NCBI GenBank assembly: GCA_964019135.1
Contig: OZ025253.1
Coordinates: forward strand, 12,157,059 to 12,221,058
Direction: 5' to 3'
DNA length: 64,000 nt
From: Arenicola marina
Lineage: Eukaryota > Annelida > Polychaeta > Arenicolidae
Below are positions 34,580-46,433 of the stretch, one piece after another (position 1 is the stretch's first letter; every line of letters begins with the position of its first letter). The notes beneath the pieces are model-generated. The model was given only the letters and a program-made list of their open reading frames with translations. It ran no database searches and was not told the origin of the DNA. The translations under genes and the position numbers were made by a program.

Positions 34580-34800
34580 AAAGCGCATGTGCCCCCCCCC
34601 CCCCCCCCCCAGCCTTTCTGTGTCCGCTGGGCCAATGCTGGTCCACCGCTTGTCCAATGTATTTCATGCCGATGGTGCACCAACGTTGGCCCGCTGGCCA
34701 AAACTACGTTGGCCCAACGAAGTTTGCCGATGGTGGGCTAATGTAGCAGCCAACGTTGGCCTGACCATGGTCCACCGTCGTTGTGCTACATGGGAATAGT
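34580..34800. repeat. Cluster of CCAACGTTGGCC-type palindromes
   Basis: Variants of CAACGTTGGCC, GGCCAA and TGGTCCACCG recur in both orientations after a C homopolymer at 34591-34610. Low-complexity and non-coding. Confidence 0.6.
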
Positions 34801-36986
34801 TTCCGCTTCAAGATCGCAACACTTTATTGGTTGTAAGATGACACTACATGTGCAGTGTCCTAGGTCTCCATACTTTTGACCGCACTGTAGTTTGATGGAA
34901 CCAGTTATCGAAGCTGAGAATGAAAAACCCACACAACACAACCTAAGTATGACAAACACTTTGTCTCTGTTAGAGCGCTAATCAATTACCGGGTATATAA
35001 GGCTCTACGCCTCTACGATGAGATTCAGAACGCCTTGACATTTCGGCAACAAATTTCAAAATATTTCACCAAAAGTTACGCAATGTGGCATATTATCTTA
35101 CCGACCGGGTAAGTTTTCATATTGTTAAAGAGAATCATTTTTTGCAATTAGAAAACTATGGGACAACTGGCTGACCCCGTCACAAATGTTAGGCTTAACT
35201 AAACAATTAGTTAAGCAATTAATTGGTAATAAGAATTCGTACATTATACTAGTATAATATTATAATCACTACGGTATTATAATCATTATTATAGTATATT
35301 AGAATTATTATTACAATGAGTTATTTATCATTATTACACTGAGTTATTTATCACTGTCACTTATCAGTCATTTATCCCTGTAATCGCGAAAGCGAAACCT
35401 TTCCAACTCCTAAAGTCTGGATCCGGCCCTGGGTTAGATATTACCTTTCGCTATTGGCATTCACGCGAGGCGAGAAGCAAGTTCCCAAAGTTCTCATAGG
35501 CGAGAACCACGGACAGCGGCGATGGGGGAGGGGGGAGGGTCACTATTATACAAATGTGATGGGGAGGTCCCCTGGACGTCCAGTTGGGCCTAGATCTATA
35601 TATAGGGGGGTACTCCCTCTGAATCGAGAATCCCCAAGAATTAGGATATTTTAAAGCTGGGGGCGAAAAGACGCCTTAATGGTCATATCGCGAATATCGA
35701 CGAATTCGCAGACTGCTATAATAACTGATCGCGGTAAATAGGCAAAGGGTCTTCGCGTTGAACCAGGAATTGTACGGATAATGATCCCAAAAAATTGCCA
35801 ACAGCTGATCGCGAATTTCCAAGAATTCCTGGATGCCAATCGCGGAGATCGGAAAAGATACACCCCTCTCTATATAAAGAGAGCGGATATACAATTACCC
35901 CCACATAGTTGACCTAAATGACGTAACTGAAAACTTGCGACCTTGCGACCTTCCACTACAAAAGAAGGGGGCTACACATCTCATTCTTCGAAAAAAAAGC
36001 AATTGAAGACAACCACTGCCTAAAATAGTCCATACTTTTGATCAGTGTTATTACACAGATTATGCTTTTATATAGTCCATACTTTCGATCAACTGCAGTT
36101 AAACATTGACATAAGCGTGGATTTGGAACGGGTGGTTAACCAGTGCCAGGTGAGGGCCAATCCGCCCACCCAACGAAGGTAAGCACAAAAAACAATGGAG
36201 GAGGCGGATGTTCTGAAAAACCGCAAAGCCCAACACCCGGAATAAAATGCAGTTTAAATGTTAACCAGAGACAGAATAACCCCACACACAAACACACGCC
36301 TAGAAACACATGTGGGTACGTAAGACCCTCACGGGCGAATAACCACGTACTATCCATTAAACTAGAAACTGATGATTCTACTGTAACTTACAAAAAAGAT
36401 GTAACAGTTTTCTAGTCATGGAAAGAAATACACATTTAGGCCTAAGAGAAATCTAGCAATGCAACTCGCCTTTGGTGTCCTGTTAGCCAGATCGCTAGCT
36501 GACATATCCCGCCACTATATGTTTATATGTTCATTTTATACCTTCCCACTCTCCCCATTCACATATATTTTCGTCATAAGCCAAACAAACGACAATTTAG
36601 GCATTTCGGGTGGACGCCCACTGGATGCGATGAATGGAACCGCCTTCAACGTGGAAAACGCGGCCTGCGTGAACACAAAGATTGGCGGGTATTCATTTGG
36701 CCCTATATGCGACACCGGAAATGTACTTAGTGTTTACCCGGGAGATTGATTTTTTATTTTCTCTGTTCGGTCTGCTGATATTTTCTCGGTTTTTTTTTCT
36801 CGGTCTGCTGATTTCCTGAGTGGACTCTCGACCCAGCCAACCAAGTTGACAGATGTGTTTTGCAGCCATGTACGCCCCCGCTGGCCCGTGACGTCACGTT
36901 TGTGGTGCAAAACTGTAAGTACACTTATTTTTTGCGATGATTGACTTATGATATATATTTTACAAATAAAGTTGTATCCAAATTAG
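34801..36986. other. Unrecognised intergenic stretch
   Basis: No gene recognised. Tandem variants of TTATCATTATTACACTGAG lie at about 35320-35355. A CACTATTATACAAA block at 35540 is shared with 37791, showing dispersed repeat content. A frame at 36459-36749 reads over mixed sequence without a known domain. Confidence 0.35.
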
Positions 36987-39538
36987 GGGAACATGGGGCC
37001 AAACGACCCATCGGGGTCAAATGGCCCACCACAATATCGCGTAATTGCGGTGCTGGCACCTGTATTGAAGCGTTTTATATTTGTTCCTGTTTGTTACGTG
37101 ATACCTTAGCAATTCTACATGGGCGCTGAAGCAGACCCTTGTTGCCGAAGTAAAAGATTCTGGGATGTTGCCATCTATGGTAAATACTGGAAGAAAGTAG
37201 AGCTCAGTGGATACTAACTTGGGGGAAAATTTTGATAAATTAACACGATCAAAGATAAGTCCAAGTCAAGCCCCAAACGTAATTCAGATGCGGAATATAC
37301 TGCGCCGTATTTTTCATACAGCTGTCAAAAGTTAAGGTTACTAACAGGGGCAAAATGACCCACGCTGCTTGGGGCAAAATGACCCAGTGGGCCGTTTTAC
37401 CCACATCCAATTTAATATGTATACTCTAACACAAACGATTACCTTTAGCAAAGTGGATGATATGTCCACTGAATCGGAGAAGACGATGTGCGTCACAGGG
37501 AGCTTGAAGAAGGGAGAGATGTGCGCCCCTGGGAGCCGGAAGCGTTGATTGAGGCAGAGCCAGGCGGCACGCAACATCGTGTCTCCATTCGATACATCCC
37601 CACTCCGAAAAGCTACTAGATTTCCAGTTAAAAAGACAAAGCCAAGTAACAGACAGTGTCCCGCTACGGTCCCCACCAACAGAAAGAGTGTGGCAAGGCC
37701 CGGCTGATTTCGAGAAGTCAGAAACCTCGGAGAAACTAAGGGTCATACCTTTCAGCAGTTCGTCAGGATAAGACGCAGATGAGGGGGGGGGCACTATTAT
37801 ACAAACCTGGTGGGGGGTTCCGCGGGTGCCTTGATGCCTGAGAGAGCGGATATTTGGGATGAAAAAGATACCCCTATAGAGCGGACACGTATGATGAAAA
37901 ATATACCCCTACAGAGCGAATATTTTAAAACTTGCGATCGTCGGGGGGGGGGGGTGGGGGGCTTTGAAACTGTGCGTTCATAGAGCGGATTTGGGCGGTG
38001 AAAAAGGGGGGGGGGACCAGAACCCCCCAAACCCAGCAATGTATTACGTACCCCCCCCCCCTCTCCTTTAAACCGGGGGGGGGGGCTGTTTCAGGGTCGG
38101 ATCCACATATGCTTGATAGGGGGGGGGGCGGTAAATGGTCATAAATTATATAAATTTCCGCCCTAAAAAGGGGGGCCGGGTTGGCCCCCCTTGGATCCGC
38201 CCCTGCCCCGGGTCTGTTCCACAGTAGGACTTCGCATGAAAGCAGAGTTCTGCGCCTCAGATGGCCTAAATTTTGCACTGAAATAGGGCCAAAGGTGGGG
38301 GAAGGGGGTGCCCCCCCCCCCCCGCCCGATCCGCCTCTGCTGACGTAACCGTTAATTGTAATTTCTGTGTGTGATGCTTCTGGGTCAAACTGTTCCAGAG
38401 AGTTCGGAGTTTGGCTTCTTAGGCTGTTCAGTTCACTCATTAACATGCTGAAATAATGTGCTGACCATTTGCCCCATTAGGGGGGCAAAATGACCCACTG
38501 TGACATAAAACGTTTTTTGTGCCGGTAAAAATTTTCTTCGTGTCACTCGCATGTATCCAAGCTATGTTATTCACAATACTACTGTTGTCAGTTTACCAAA
38601 ATTTGGCTCTTTTTATAGCACTGCTTGTCCCCAAAAAAATACAAATAAAGTTAAGGTGGTCATTTTGCGCCATGTTCCACTACAGCATTTGCCGTCCTGT
38701 CTGTAGCTCACAATAACACTTAGAAGTGACCGCCAGCCACGAGTTCGCCGCTAAACCAGGCAGTCATTTTTGGATGTGTGTCCGCGATTGACCAATCAGA
38801 AGGCGATACTCTAATTATATTCAAACCGAAACTGACGCCTACTGTGTGAGCAAAACAAGAGCGCGTGATCATCGCAAATATTAATAGCTGTGATTCTAAC
38901 TCCAATCATTGTTTTTTTACGGAGACCATCGTTGCAAGGGATATATCAATGTTTGGATGTTATTTTTCCATGAAACACTGAGATCATGGCATAGGGCGCA
39001 GGTTGAAACTGCCGCAATTCATCCCTAAATCGTTCCCCTGATCTCTCGTTTCACGCGTTTTCATGAATGGTACCTCTATAGTAAAGAGTTCACTCCGCGA
39101 GAGAACCAGTTCTAACGTAAGGCGGCGCCACATGAAGGGTCACAATATATATATAGGAGGGTGGGTTGGCTTAATTGTTTCTCCTTATCAGTCGGCCGAA
39201 ACGAAGAGTTAACACTCGCCAAAAATAATTTTCAAGATGTAAACCTTTCTGTGAAGATCGCGATTACATTAGTTAGGACACCTGCTTAAATATGCCCGTC
39301 AAAGGTAAATGCTGTTATTCACTTATTCGCTCTGACTTATGCTTATTATTAACAGCTATTCAATTTCTCAACGCTATTCATTTCAACGGAAACACTTTAT
39401 GTTACCAACTTTGCGACAAGTGACCAGCACACGTAATCGAGAACGACAAAGCTTCATTCATCCTCCGATATAAAGGTAGCACACATACATCCGGTTACGT
39501 TAGGTAATATCCGTTAAACTTCATTTGCCCCATGTTCC
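36987..39538. mobile_element. Transposon-like region with GGGGCAAAATGACCC motifs
   Basis: The left edge GGGGAACATGGGGCCAAA and right edge TTTGCCCCATGTTCCC (about 39525-39540) are inverted relative to one another. Related motifs lie inside: GGGGCAAAATGACCCA near 37348 and 37372, GGCAAAATGACCCAC near 38483 and GGTCATTTTGCGCCATGTTC near 38656. At least one element, probably several nested copies. Repeat R5 copy 2 and a G-rich block (37940-38330) lie within. No transposase frame was recognised. Confidence 0.5.
38885..39295. repeat. Dispersed repeat R5, copy 2
   Basis: Reverse complement of 22218-22670, with GTCACAATATATATATAGG where copy 1 has the cognate GTATATTGTGAC. Diverged by substitutions and small indels. 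Confidence 0.85.
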
Positions 39539-39877
39539 CACCGACCGGATTTAAAAAAAAAAAAAAATCACTGGTCTATTTGTATTTTTTGGACCGATTC
39601 AATCCTTATAGCATTAATCAAAAAGACCAAAGACAGAAGAAACCCTTATTGCTACGGACGGCCTGCAGGTGGCGCTATTAAATGCTGCCTAATATGCGAC
39701 ACGCAACAAAACTGATGCACCAGACAGGCCTTTATCTTTCATGGTTCCAGAACTTGTATATTGGAATAACAATTCACAGCAATTCGGTTATCAAAATACA
39801 TGTCAGATCCATATGCAATAACGTAATTGGCCAGTCGTTAATTAAAAACAAAAAAAACACCGAGAACGTCAACGTTC

Positions 39878-40130
39878 AGAACATAGCATTAAAATGTTGG
39901 TATGTAAAGACAGCACCTGCGGTCACCAAAGATGAGAGCGCCACCCATAGTTTCTGGGGCGCCACCCATAGTTTCTGGGGCGCCACCCATAGTTCATGGA
40001 ACGCCACCCATAGTTTCTGGGGCGCCACCTCATAGTTTCTGGGGCGCCGCCCATAGTTTCTGGGGCGCCGCCCATAGTTTCTGGAGCGCCACCCATAGTT
40101 TCTGGGGCGCCACCCGTCTATATCATTGAA
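39878..40130. repeat. Second locus of the 21-bp minisatellite
   Basis: The flank CAGAACATAGCATTAAAA, AAAGACAGCA and CACCAAAGATGAGAG at 39878-39940 is followed by about nine 21-bp units (GCGCCACCCATAGTTTCTGG). The flank matches that of the large array at 11222, so flank and array form one unit present at two places. Confidence 0.93.
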
Positions 40131-40783
40131 ACTGTTTACACCTGGCACATAAACCGTGGTTTACCAACGAGTATCACGTTTTCATAAAGATAATTCGTTA
40201 TGAATTTATATAAGAAGCCAGCATATAATAAACGCCGATTAGAGCAAAAATTCCGTACAGACCTATATGAAACCTGTATCAAATACCGAATTGGACAATC
40301 CAATATATATATTCATATACTGGGAAACCCTTATTATAATACTGAATCGTTATCACTGAGAAGACATACGTGAGCTATATTAATACTATATGGAACGCCA
40401 CCCCAGACAACATTAAAGTAGTTAAAAAGCAAGCTGAAAAGCAGCTATTGAAATACTGATAAAGTTAAACACTGATCGAGTTAAATACGGATCTCTCAAT
40501 AATACTGATTGCTAGATTGATGAGCACATCCATAGTTGATGCATCACAATGGCATATGACAAGCTTTACTAAACTTTCTACAAAACGGATCAACGCGGTT
40601 TTCAAAACCTGAAAAAAAACTCACTTTATACAGAGTTCCAAGATTAAAATCTATAAGAAATAATATTTTATCAACAGCAGTCTCCATTTAATAGAGTAAA
40701 ATTAATACTGTAACACAAGTCCGCACTTTTCAGTTTTCCAATCACCGCTTAGGGTTGGCTTTTTTCAACTGATCTTCCTCCAT
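40131..40783. other. AT-rich spacer, 3' side of CFAP107
   Basis: Its right part is probably the 3' UTR of the minus-strand CFAP107 gene. No canonical AATAAA was identified on that strand. Nothing else recognised. Confidence 0.4.
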
Positions 40784-41061
40784 TTAGAAGGCGATCACTG
40801 GGGCCGAAGAGGAGGTGACTTGGGGCGACTGCAGTTCCAGTTTACCCCGCAGTTGCAAGTCCTTGTTGGTGGAGTTCTGCCGAAGCAGTGTGGTCGATTT
40901 CTCCCTCGGCGTGGCGTGGCGGGTCTGGGTCAGAGACTGGCGCGCGTGGGGATTGAAGGACGCCCGGTAGGTGGTATTCAAGTCACCGGTCCTGGCGTCG
41001 GCAATCTGCTCAATCCAGCGCTGGTTCCGCTTGGCGGATAGACCAAAGTTCGTGGGAGCGC
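40784..41061 (-). CDS. CFAP107: CFAP107 exon 3 (stop)
   Basis: Acceptor TTCTGACCCAG|GCGCTCCC completes a Gly codon with the preceding G; 278 bp ending SSSAPVIAF and TAA. Begins GAPTNFGLSAKRNQRW. The tail is basic and Ser/Thr-rich. Confidence 0.92.
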
Positions 41062-44000
41062 CTGGGTCAGAAGAAATTTCATACAAGTTTTGCTTAGCTA
41101 GTAGCGAGCGAAGCGAGCTTCTATAGCAACACATACACGTCATTTTTTTCAGAAATTTCATTTATATTAAGTCTGGAAATACATGTCACTTTGTCATCAC
41201 TGCTGGCCTAATATTAATATGGTTTCAGGATTTCTGCTTTTTATATAAATTTATATGTCAAGAAGTGAGAACTTTAATACTGAATGACAAAACAGGAGGA
41301 TGTATCACATTCTACTTATGTCAATGAATGAATGCCAATACAGTGATAGTGATGGATACCTTGAATAGGAAAATCTGTCTTTTCAGGAACCCATGCCAGT
41401 CGATTGCTGTCCCAGGATCTCAGCTCAGGCAACTTGTTTTGCTCATCTCTTTCCCTCTTGTTGAAGTGCTCATCATACCAAGATATCATATTGTTGGAGT
41501 AGGAGTTTCCATGATGATAAAATAGAAACTCTTTTCCTAGACCAGCATTTTGAAGCTGTGCTTTTCGACGAATTACCACATCCGGACGCCAGGAACCACC
41601 CTGTTGGTAATCGTTCCTATATGTACTATTATGGGAGTGATCTCCTTTGTGAACCTGAAAAGTAAAGCAAAATAAAATCTGATACTTGAATTGAACAGCA
41701 TAATCATGTATACAGACTTGCATAATTTGCAAATATAAACTGGTAGTAATAGAGATATAATTAAGTCCTCTCCTGTGTTTTGCCAATAAATATACTACAT
41801 ATATATACCTTCTGTGTTGATAAATTCAAGCGTGAATGCATCAAGTGTCATTCTTTCCCAGTCATGCCAGGCTATACCGTAATTTCGTCGCGTCAGAGGG
41901 GTGCGACTTATACACCGACTTATAAATGACCCAAGTCTAAGCTTTTTTTTCGGGACACCCCCCCCCCTCACCAACTTGACCCCGGCCGGGAGAGCGAGGG
42001 TCATTCTTCCTTCAATCGTCCCCGGTTATCATAATCCTATCCGGCGAATGGGGGATAATCACTCAGGCGCAACTTGTAGAACCACTGTAGCGTCGGGCCG
42101 ACCCAGTTTAAACTTTCTTTATAGCTAAGACAACAGCTGTTGTCCCGAACGATGCCCCCAAAACCATTACGACGGACACTCTCTCACTCCACTCCCTCCC
42201 TACAAATGCAAAACTGACCACGCAACACGTCAACCACCTATATAAACAATGCCTAATTGACTCGCCTGCTTTATTGGTTGACTGTACGCCGCGGGGTGTT
42301 AAGCCGGTGCCGCTGAAACTGTGCTCCGAGTACCCATCAAAGGAACATAGATCCGTCAGTTTTTACAGCCTTTAATTGACAACAAACAGCGCGGGAGTGC
42401 TGAGTTAAACGCAATTACGGGAAATAGTTAACATCATTATACCGATGCCCACCGCAACACGGCAAATCTCACACCGAAGGTGCGACCAATACACTGGTAC
42501 GACTTATACACGGCTCAAGTCTAAATAGTTCTAAAAATCGGCGGGTGCGACTTATACCCCGGAAATTATGGTGCATCACACTGCCCATATGCAGTCACTC
42601 AATAGACCATGTGACATATTTTGTATGTTTTGTTATGGCACCTATCTGCCTTGTAAGGTATAATCATCATTTTAACCGATTATGCTTGGTCTTATAATTT
42701 TGACTTTAACTACCTATGTACTGTTATTCCTTAATTATAATTTCCGAGTCACACCTTTTGTATTCCGAGCGCTTCAACTTATACACCAGTGAGACTTATA
42801 TATGAACAAAATAGAAGCTTGTCTCTCAGGGATCCCCCCCCCCCCCCTGCTGGCTACCCCCCCACAACCTACCTACTTGACCGGCCGGGAGATTGCTTTC
42901 ATAATCTTATCCGGCAAACGAAGCCAATTACTTCAGCGCCAATTGTAGAGCCACTGTCACATCTCACCTACCCGGTATTATGTTTCTGTCCATTATTCAA
43001 AAGCACAAGCCAAAAGCATCGCTGAGATAGGATAGAAAACCCTTGCTCTAATATCTTTATCATACAATCTAAAAAGAGGGGGGTGGGCTTATTATACCAT
43101 TTAATTGTTTCCACCATCTCAATCGCCACGATCACAATCACTGGCATTCAGTGCTCTGGCCAGCTGAGAGCCTAACGGAGCGTGAATCAGTGGTTTGTGC
43201 CCCTGCTATGGCCATGTCTGTGTGGTCGCAGAATAAAGATCCAATGTCTTTCTTCGCAAAGAGTCGGGGGTTACCCTGGGGGCATCGAATCCAATAAGAT
43301 CCAATAAGGGACATTGAAAATTTTTCCATTTTGACAGTCTTTAACATCCCCTTGCCTGAGGGCTGGGGCTACATCTACAAAATGTCACTTTGTGATGCAT
43401 TTTTGTCAGAAAACTGGACAGTATATGCACAAGTTTTGCTTTTTCTATCGTGCCAGCAGTACAAATATTACCTAATCAGCCTGATCAGCAATTTCAAATA
43501 AGGATTTATAGTGAGTGTAGTAAGCTCTTTGGATAACACACTTGTAAAAAATGTAAAATCTATATCGGAATTCATAATGTTACAAGCTGGTGAAATCCAC
43601 CTTCACTGAGGAAAGCGGAAGAGATTGCATGTTATCTATACATGCATGGGTTTTATTTGGTTGAAGTTTGATTACTGTAAGACATATATGTATATATCAA
43701 CAGAAATTGCTGATTAAAGACTCAAATCAAATATTTTATAATTTTTTAACAAGAAGAATTCAACGTTTTTAAACTGAATTAGAGACTATGTCCCTGCTAT
43801 AATACCAAGTAGTTGGGACATCGAAATATGATAAAAATTACATCACAAAGGGAGTTCCTAAGCAACCAAATGATATGCCACAAGCATGTGCATGGTATAT
43901 GCCACCAGCCAAACATATATATTACGGCAAGCAGAAGTGGGATTTATATTAATAAATATATGCTCGCATTTTAGGTAGCACTTATCTATATTAAGCATTT

Positions 44001-45417
44001 AACTAGCATGAAAAAAAGATGTTACTATCATAACAGCATAAGATAGTTGGCAATGGGATGATAGTAACATCTGAACTCATTGGACTTTGTTCAAGAAACC
44101 TATTTTCCCATCTTGACTAAAACAACTCACAGTCCAGGGATTGTTATTGCAAAGTATAAAGTGGAAGACCTGATAAATTGACATCAAGGCTCATATAGCG
44201 TGCAGGCCTAGTTTTATTTTCAGGGCATGAAGTGGAAGACGTGGCATAATGTCAATAACGAAGCCAACAACTGGGGAATGGGGAAGCGGATTTGGGCTAT
44301 TTGTAATATATACCTTTACCTACCACAATAACTTCTCATAGCAATAAGAACAAAGCCAATAGGTAGATCGGCCATCAGAATCTGTGCACTACAATCCACC
44401 CTGTGAACCAATCTAAGTAATTAAATATGCACTGCGCCACAGGTCGCCGCTGTTCCCGACTGGCTCTATGCAGGCTGCCTGCCTATGCGATTGAACCACT
44501 TTAACCTAGTTAGCGACTTCAACGCACAACCAACTTACCGAACAAGCCCCAACACCAAAGATCCCCACTCACGTCCCCAGCGCACAAACACTGTCCAGAC
44601 ACCCAACCCCACCTCCCATCATAATTATATATTCTTTTCATGTCAATCCTGGACTCCACTGTATAGAGTTTATGAACTTACATAGCCTGAATGTTCAGAC
44701 GTTAGAGTTTGACAGTCTGATGCTTACTGTAACGTTACAGTCACATGAACAAATGTCAAGACGGTGTATGCCTCTTTGGGCCGCTGGATGTCTGGGCCGC
44801 TGGACATTTAGGCCGCTAGGGAGAGGTGGAGGGTAAGGGGCGGGGTGGGGGAGGGGGTTGCGTTGGTGCGGGGGGTACGGTGGTCATGTTCGAAGGGGTG
44901 GAGGCATGCCCAGGTCGCATGGGGATTACGATAGACGACGGCTGGGTGTTAAGCACTGAGCCGCGGGGCTGGTTGTTATTCGATAATCGGCTTAAAAAAA
45001 CATCGCGGACACCTGTATACGCTATATACACTATATTTTATTCAACACATTCAACGGATTCAACACATATGTACATCCACGGGGTTACCCGGAGTCCCTC
45101 CATCTGTGTGGCGTCACCGACCAGGGGTCCCTCAATTACCAGGGATGCCAGGGACGGCCGCGTGAGCGTCACCGGCGTCAGCCCCACCCCCCCCGCCCCC
45201 TACCCTCCACCCCTCCTAGCGGCCTAAATGTCCAGCGGCCCAGACATCCAGCGGCCCAAGGAGGCGTAAACCGTCAAGACTGTATCGTCTGAACATTCAT
45301 GCATGAACTTACAGAGTGTTGGTCCTCTCCCCAGTTCCCAATAAGAACTCCGGGTGAGTAGCGCTGCTCTATCCTCCACCCCGGCATGTACCACTTTGCG
45401 GGATCTCCGTGCGACAT
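40784..45417 (-). CDS. CFAP107: Cilia- and flagella-associated protein 107 (C1orf158 family), complete
   Basis: Three minus-strand exons (45417-45313, 41654-41360, 41061-40784) join in phases 0 and 1 to a 225-residue product. In order: WRIEQRYSPGVLIGNW near the N-terminus, NSTYRNDY, ISWYDEHFNKR, LPELRSWDSNRLAWVPEKTD and APTNFGLSAK. These match the human CFAP107 pattern (a KYS-VL-GNW block, IYRKEY, YDDHYN, LPPLRTWNG-LWLPEKSDFP, PTNYGL) as I know it; human is about 193 aa, and the extra length here is at the C-terminus. The family is a microtubule inner protein of ciliary doublets; that role is family knowledge. Intron 1 (about 3.7 kb) holds a SINE, MITE copies and an inverted-repeat element whose target duplication copies the 5' splice site. 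Intron 2 is 298 bp. Confidence 0.9.
41360..41654 (-). CDS. CFAP107: CFAP107 exon 2
   Basis: Acceptor TTACTTTTCAG|GTTCAC, donor CAAG|GTATCC; 295 bp, enters in phase 0 and leaves in phase 1. Encodes the core from VHKGDHSHNSTYRNDY to VPEKTDFPIQ. Confidence 0.92.
41876..42570. mobile_element. MITE-like DNA element in CFAP107 intron 1
   Basis: The left end TACCGTAATTTC...GGTGCGACTTATACACC and right end GGGTGCGACTTATACCCCGG AAATTATGGT are inverted. No transposase. It contains a C run at 41960-41969 and no long frame. Target duplication not identified. Confidence 0.65.
42740..42995. mobile_element. Second, partial copy of the same MITE family
   Basis: TATAATTTCCGAGTCACAC, CTTATACACCAGTGAGACTT, GACCGGCCGGGAG, ATAATC(T)TATCCGGC and CAATTGTAGAGCCACTGT parallel the left half of the 41876 element in order. 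The right half is missing. Confidence 0.65.
43134..43347 (+). mobile_element. tRNA-derived SINE, copy C (5'-truncated)
   Basis: Starts within the tRNA head (GCATTCAGTGCTCTGGCCAG) and keeps the body (GGCCATGTCTGTGTGGTCGC, AATAAAGATCCAATGTC). The A box is missing and the B box is degraded. Lies in CFAP107 intron 1. Confidence 0.85.
43348..44682. other. CFAP107 intron 1, unique AT-rich part
   Basis: No exon or known repeat recognised. GATGTTACTATCAT near 44019 and ATGATAGTAACATC near 44058 form an inverted pair. A frame with KWKTWHNVNNEANNW follows an AG near 44221 on the plus strand, but no supporting exon structure was found. Confidence 0.4.
44683..45302. mobile_element. Long-TIR non-autonomous element (MULE-like) with 11-bp target duplication
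   Basis: The terminal inverted repeats extend from TGAATGTTCAGACG through TTTGGGCCGCTGGATGTCTG and GGACATTTAGGCCGCTAG at 44687-44819, and inverted at 45217-45302. The left arm carries an extra ~40 bp with a small palindrome, GTAACGTTAC. The element is flanked on both sides by ATGAACTTACA (44672-44682 and 45303-45313). About 620 bp; the 133-codon frame inside shows no transposase. TSD length and long TIRs suggest Mutator-like elements, but this is inference. Confidence 0.8.
45313..45417 (-). CDS. CFAP107: CFAP107 exon 1 (start codon)
   Basis: ATG at 45417, context GAGAATGTCG; 35 codons, MSHGDPAKWYMPG then WRIEQRYSPGVLIGNW, ending EDQHS. Donor TCT|GTAAGTTCAT, phase 0. A second in-frame Met (residue 11) is a weaker alternative start. 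Confidence 0.85.
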
Positions 45418-46230
45418 TCTCTACCGTGAAAGGCAATCAACAAGTGAGACAAATCAAAGCATGCTTCGAAACTTCTTTAAGACTCTCGTTGTCGAGCACG
45501 CTGAAATGACCGATTTACTGCTTCGATTTTGTGTTCATTCCTTATCAAAAATAAGCTTAACTTAATAAATCTTTTTCCTTCTGTCCCGAGTAAGTTTTAA
45601 TCAGCTATCATTGTTTGGATACTAGTTTGCCAGTCATTACTAAGTCTTATTTCAACATTTGTGGCAAATTGTTTTGTATCTGTTTGAGGCCCTACCTTGA
45701 GACCCTACGTTACGACTCGTATTCATCCGCAACCGGAAACTCATTGCGTTGCTATGTATTTGCCTTCTCATTGTAGACGGCGCTGTTCGAATTCACATTA
45801 TCAAATGGTTTCCCTAAATAGGTATCACTTTATGAAATTTTAAGGCTGTTCCATTAATCACATTCAGTGCTGATTTACTGATTATACTTTTTACAAGCGA
45901 TATATGTAGTCTAATAATCTCTCACTTGCTGAAAAGATGACATGGAGAATGATTTCGGCGTTTAAACGGAAACACTTTTTGTATATAGATCTATCCGTGT
46001 TTTGCCCATAAATGGAGGCCCCTTCGACTTCGTCAAGCAAATGTCAACCAGAACCGGAATTTAGCCATAGACATAGTTACTTTAACCAGACTGCTAAATT
46101 TATCGACAGACACATATATTGGATTCGGGTGAATTTTAAATTTATTTTAAATTTAGTTCGGGTACCATTAATCCACTCTTATATAAGTTATGTTAAGTTT
46201 TCTTAGTTCCATTACCATGCATACCTTTGG
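45418..46230. promoter_or_regulatory. CFAP107 upstream region
   Basis: The 5' flank of the minus-strand gene must lie here. No TATA box is obvious and no ciliary X-box was securely recognised. The rest is unrecognised AT-rich sequence. Confidence 0.35.
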
Positions 46231-46274
46231 CTATAAATAGGACGACCAGGCAAGCATGGTCGTCCTATTCATAG
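46231..46274. repeat. Hairpin with 18-bp arms and 8-base loop
   Basis: CTATAAATAGGACGACCA at 46231-46248 pairs with TGGTCGTCCTATTCATAG at 46257-46274, with one mismatch. Flanked by similar ACCATTACCA motifs. Confidence 0.9.
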
Positions 46275-46355
46275 GTACCATTACCAGTGAGCGTGCCGGG
46301 GCCTTACGCCGGCTTACCACTACCAGGCCTGTCTAACTTATCACAGGGTGCCGTT

Positions 46356-46433
46356 CACAGGCACAGTAAATCGACTGACACAGAGGGAGGGGGGGGCCCC
46401 TCCCTCTGTGTCAGTCGATTTACTGTGCCTGTG
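46356..46433. repeat. Perfect 37-bp inverted repeat with 4-base loop
   Basis: CACAGGCACAGTAAATCGAC plus TGACACAGAGGGAGGGG (46356-46392) is repeated exactly as its complement at 46397-46433, around GGGG. Confidence 0.95.

Noticed and set aside
37925-38446. 173-codon minus-strand frame
   Set aside because: Proline and glycine runs from homopolymers in repeat sequence; no domain.
44221-44320. Possible exon KWKTWHNVNNEANNW on the plus strand
   Set aside because: Only one acceptor-like AG, opposite strand to CFAP107, no partner exon or homology recognised.
44826-45227. 133-codon frame inside the long-TIR element
   Set aside because: Glycine-rich translation of G runs, no transposase motif; ends in the TIR.
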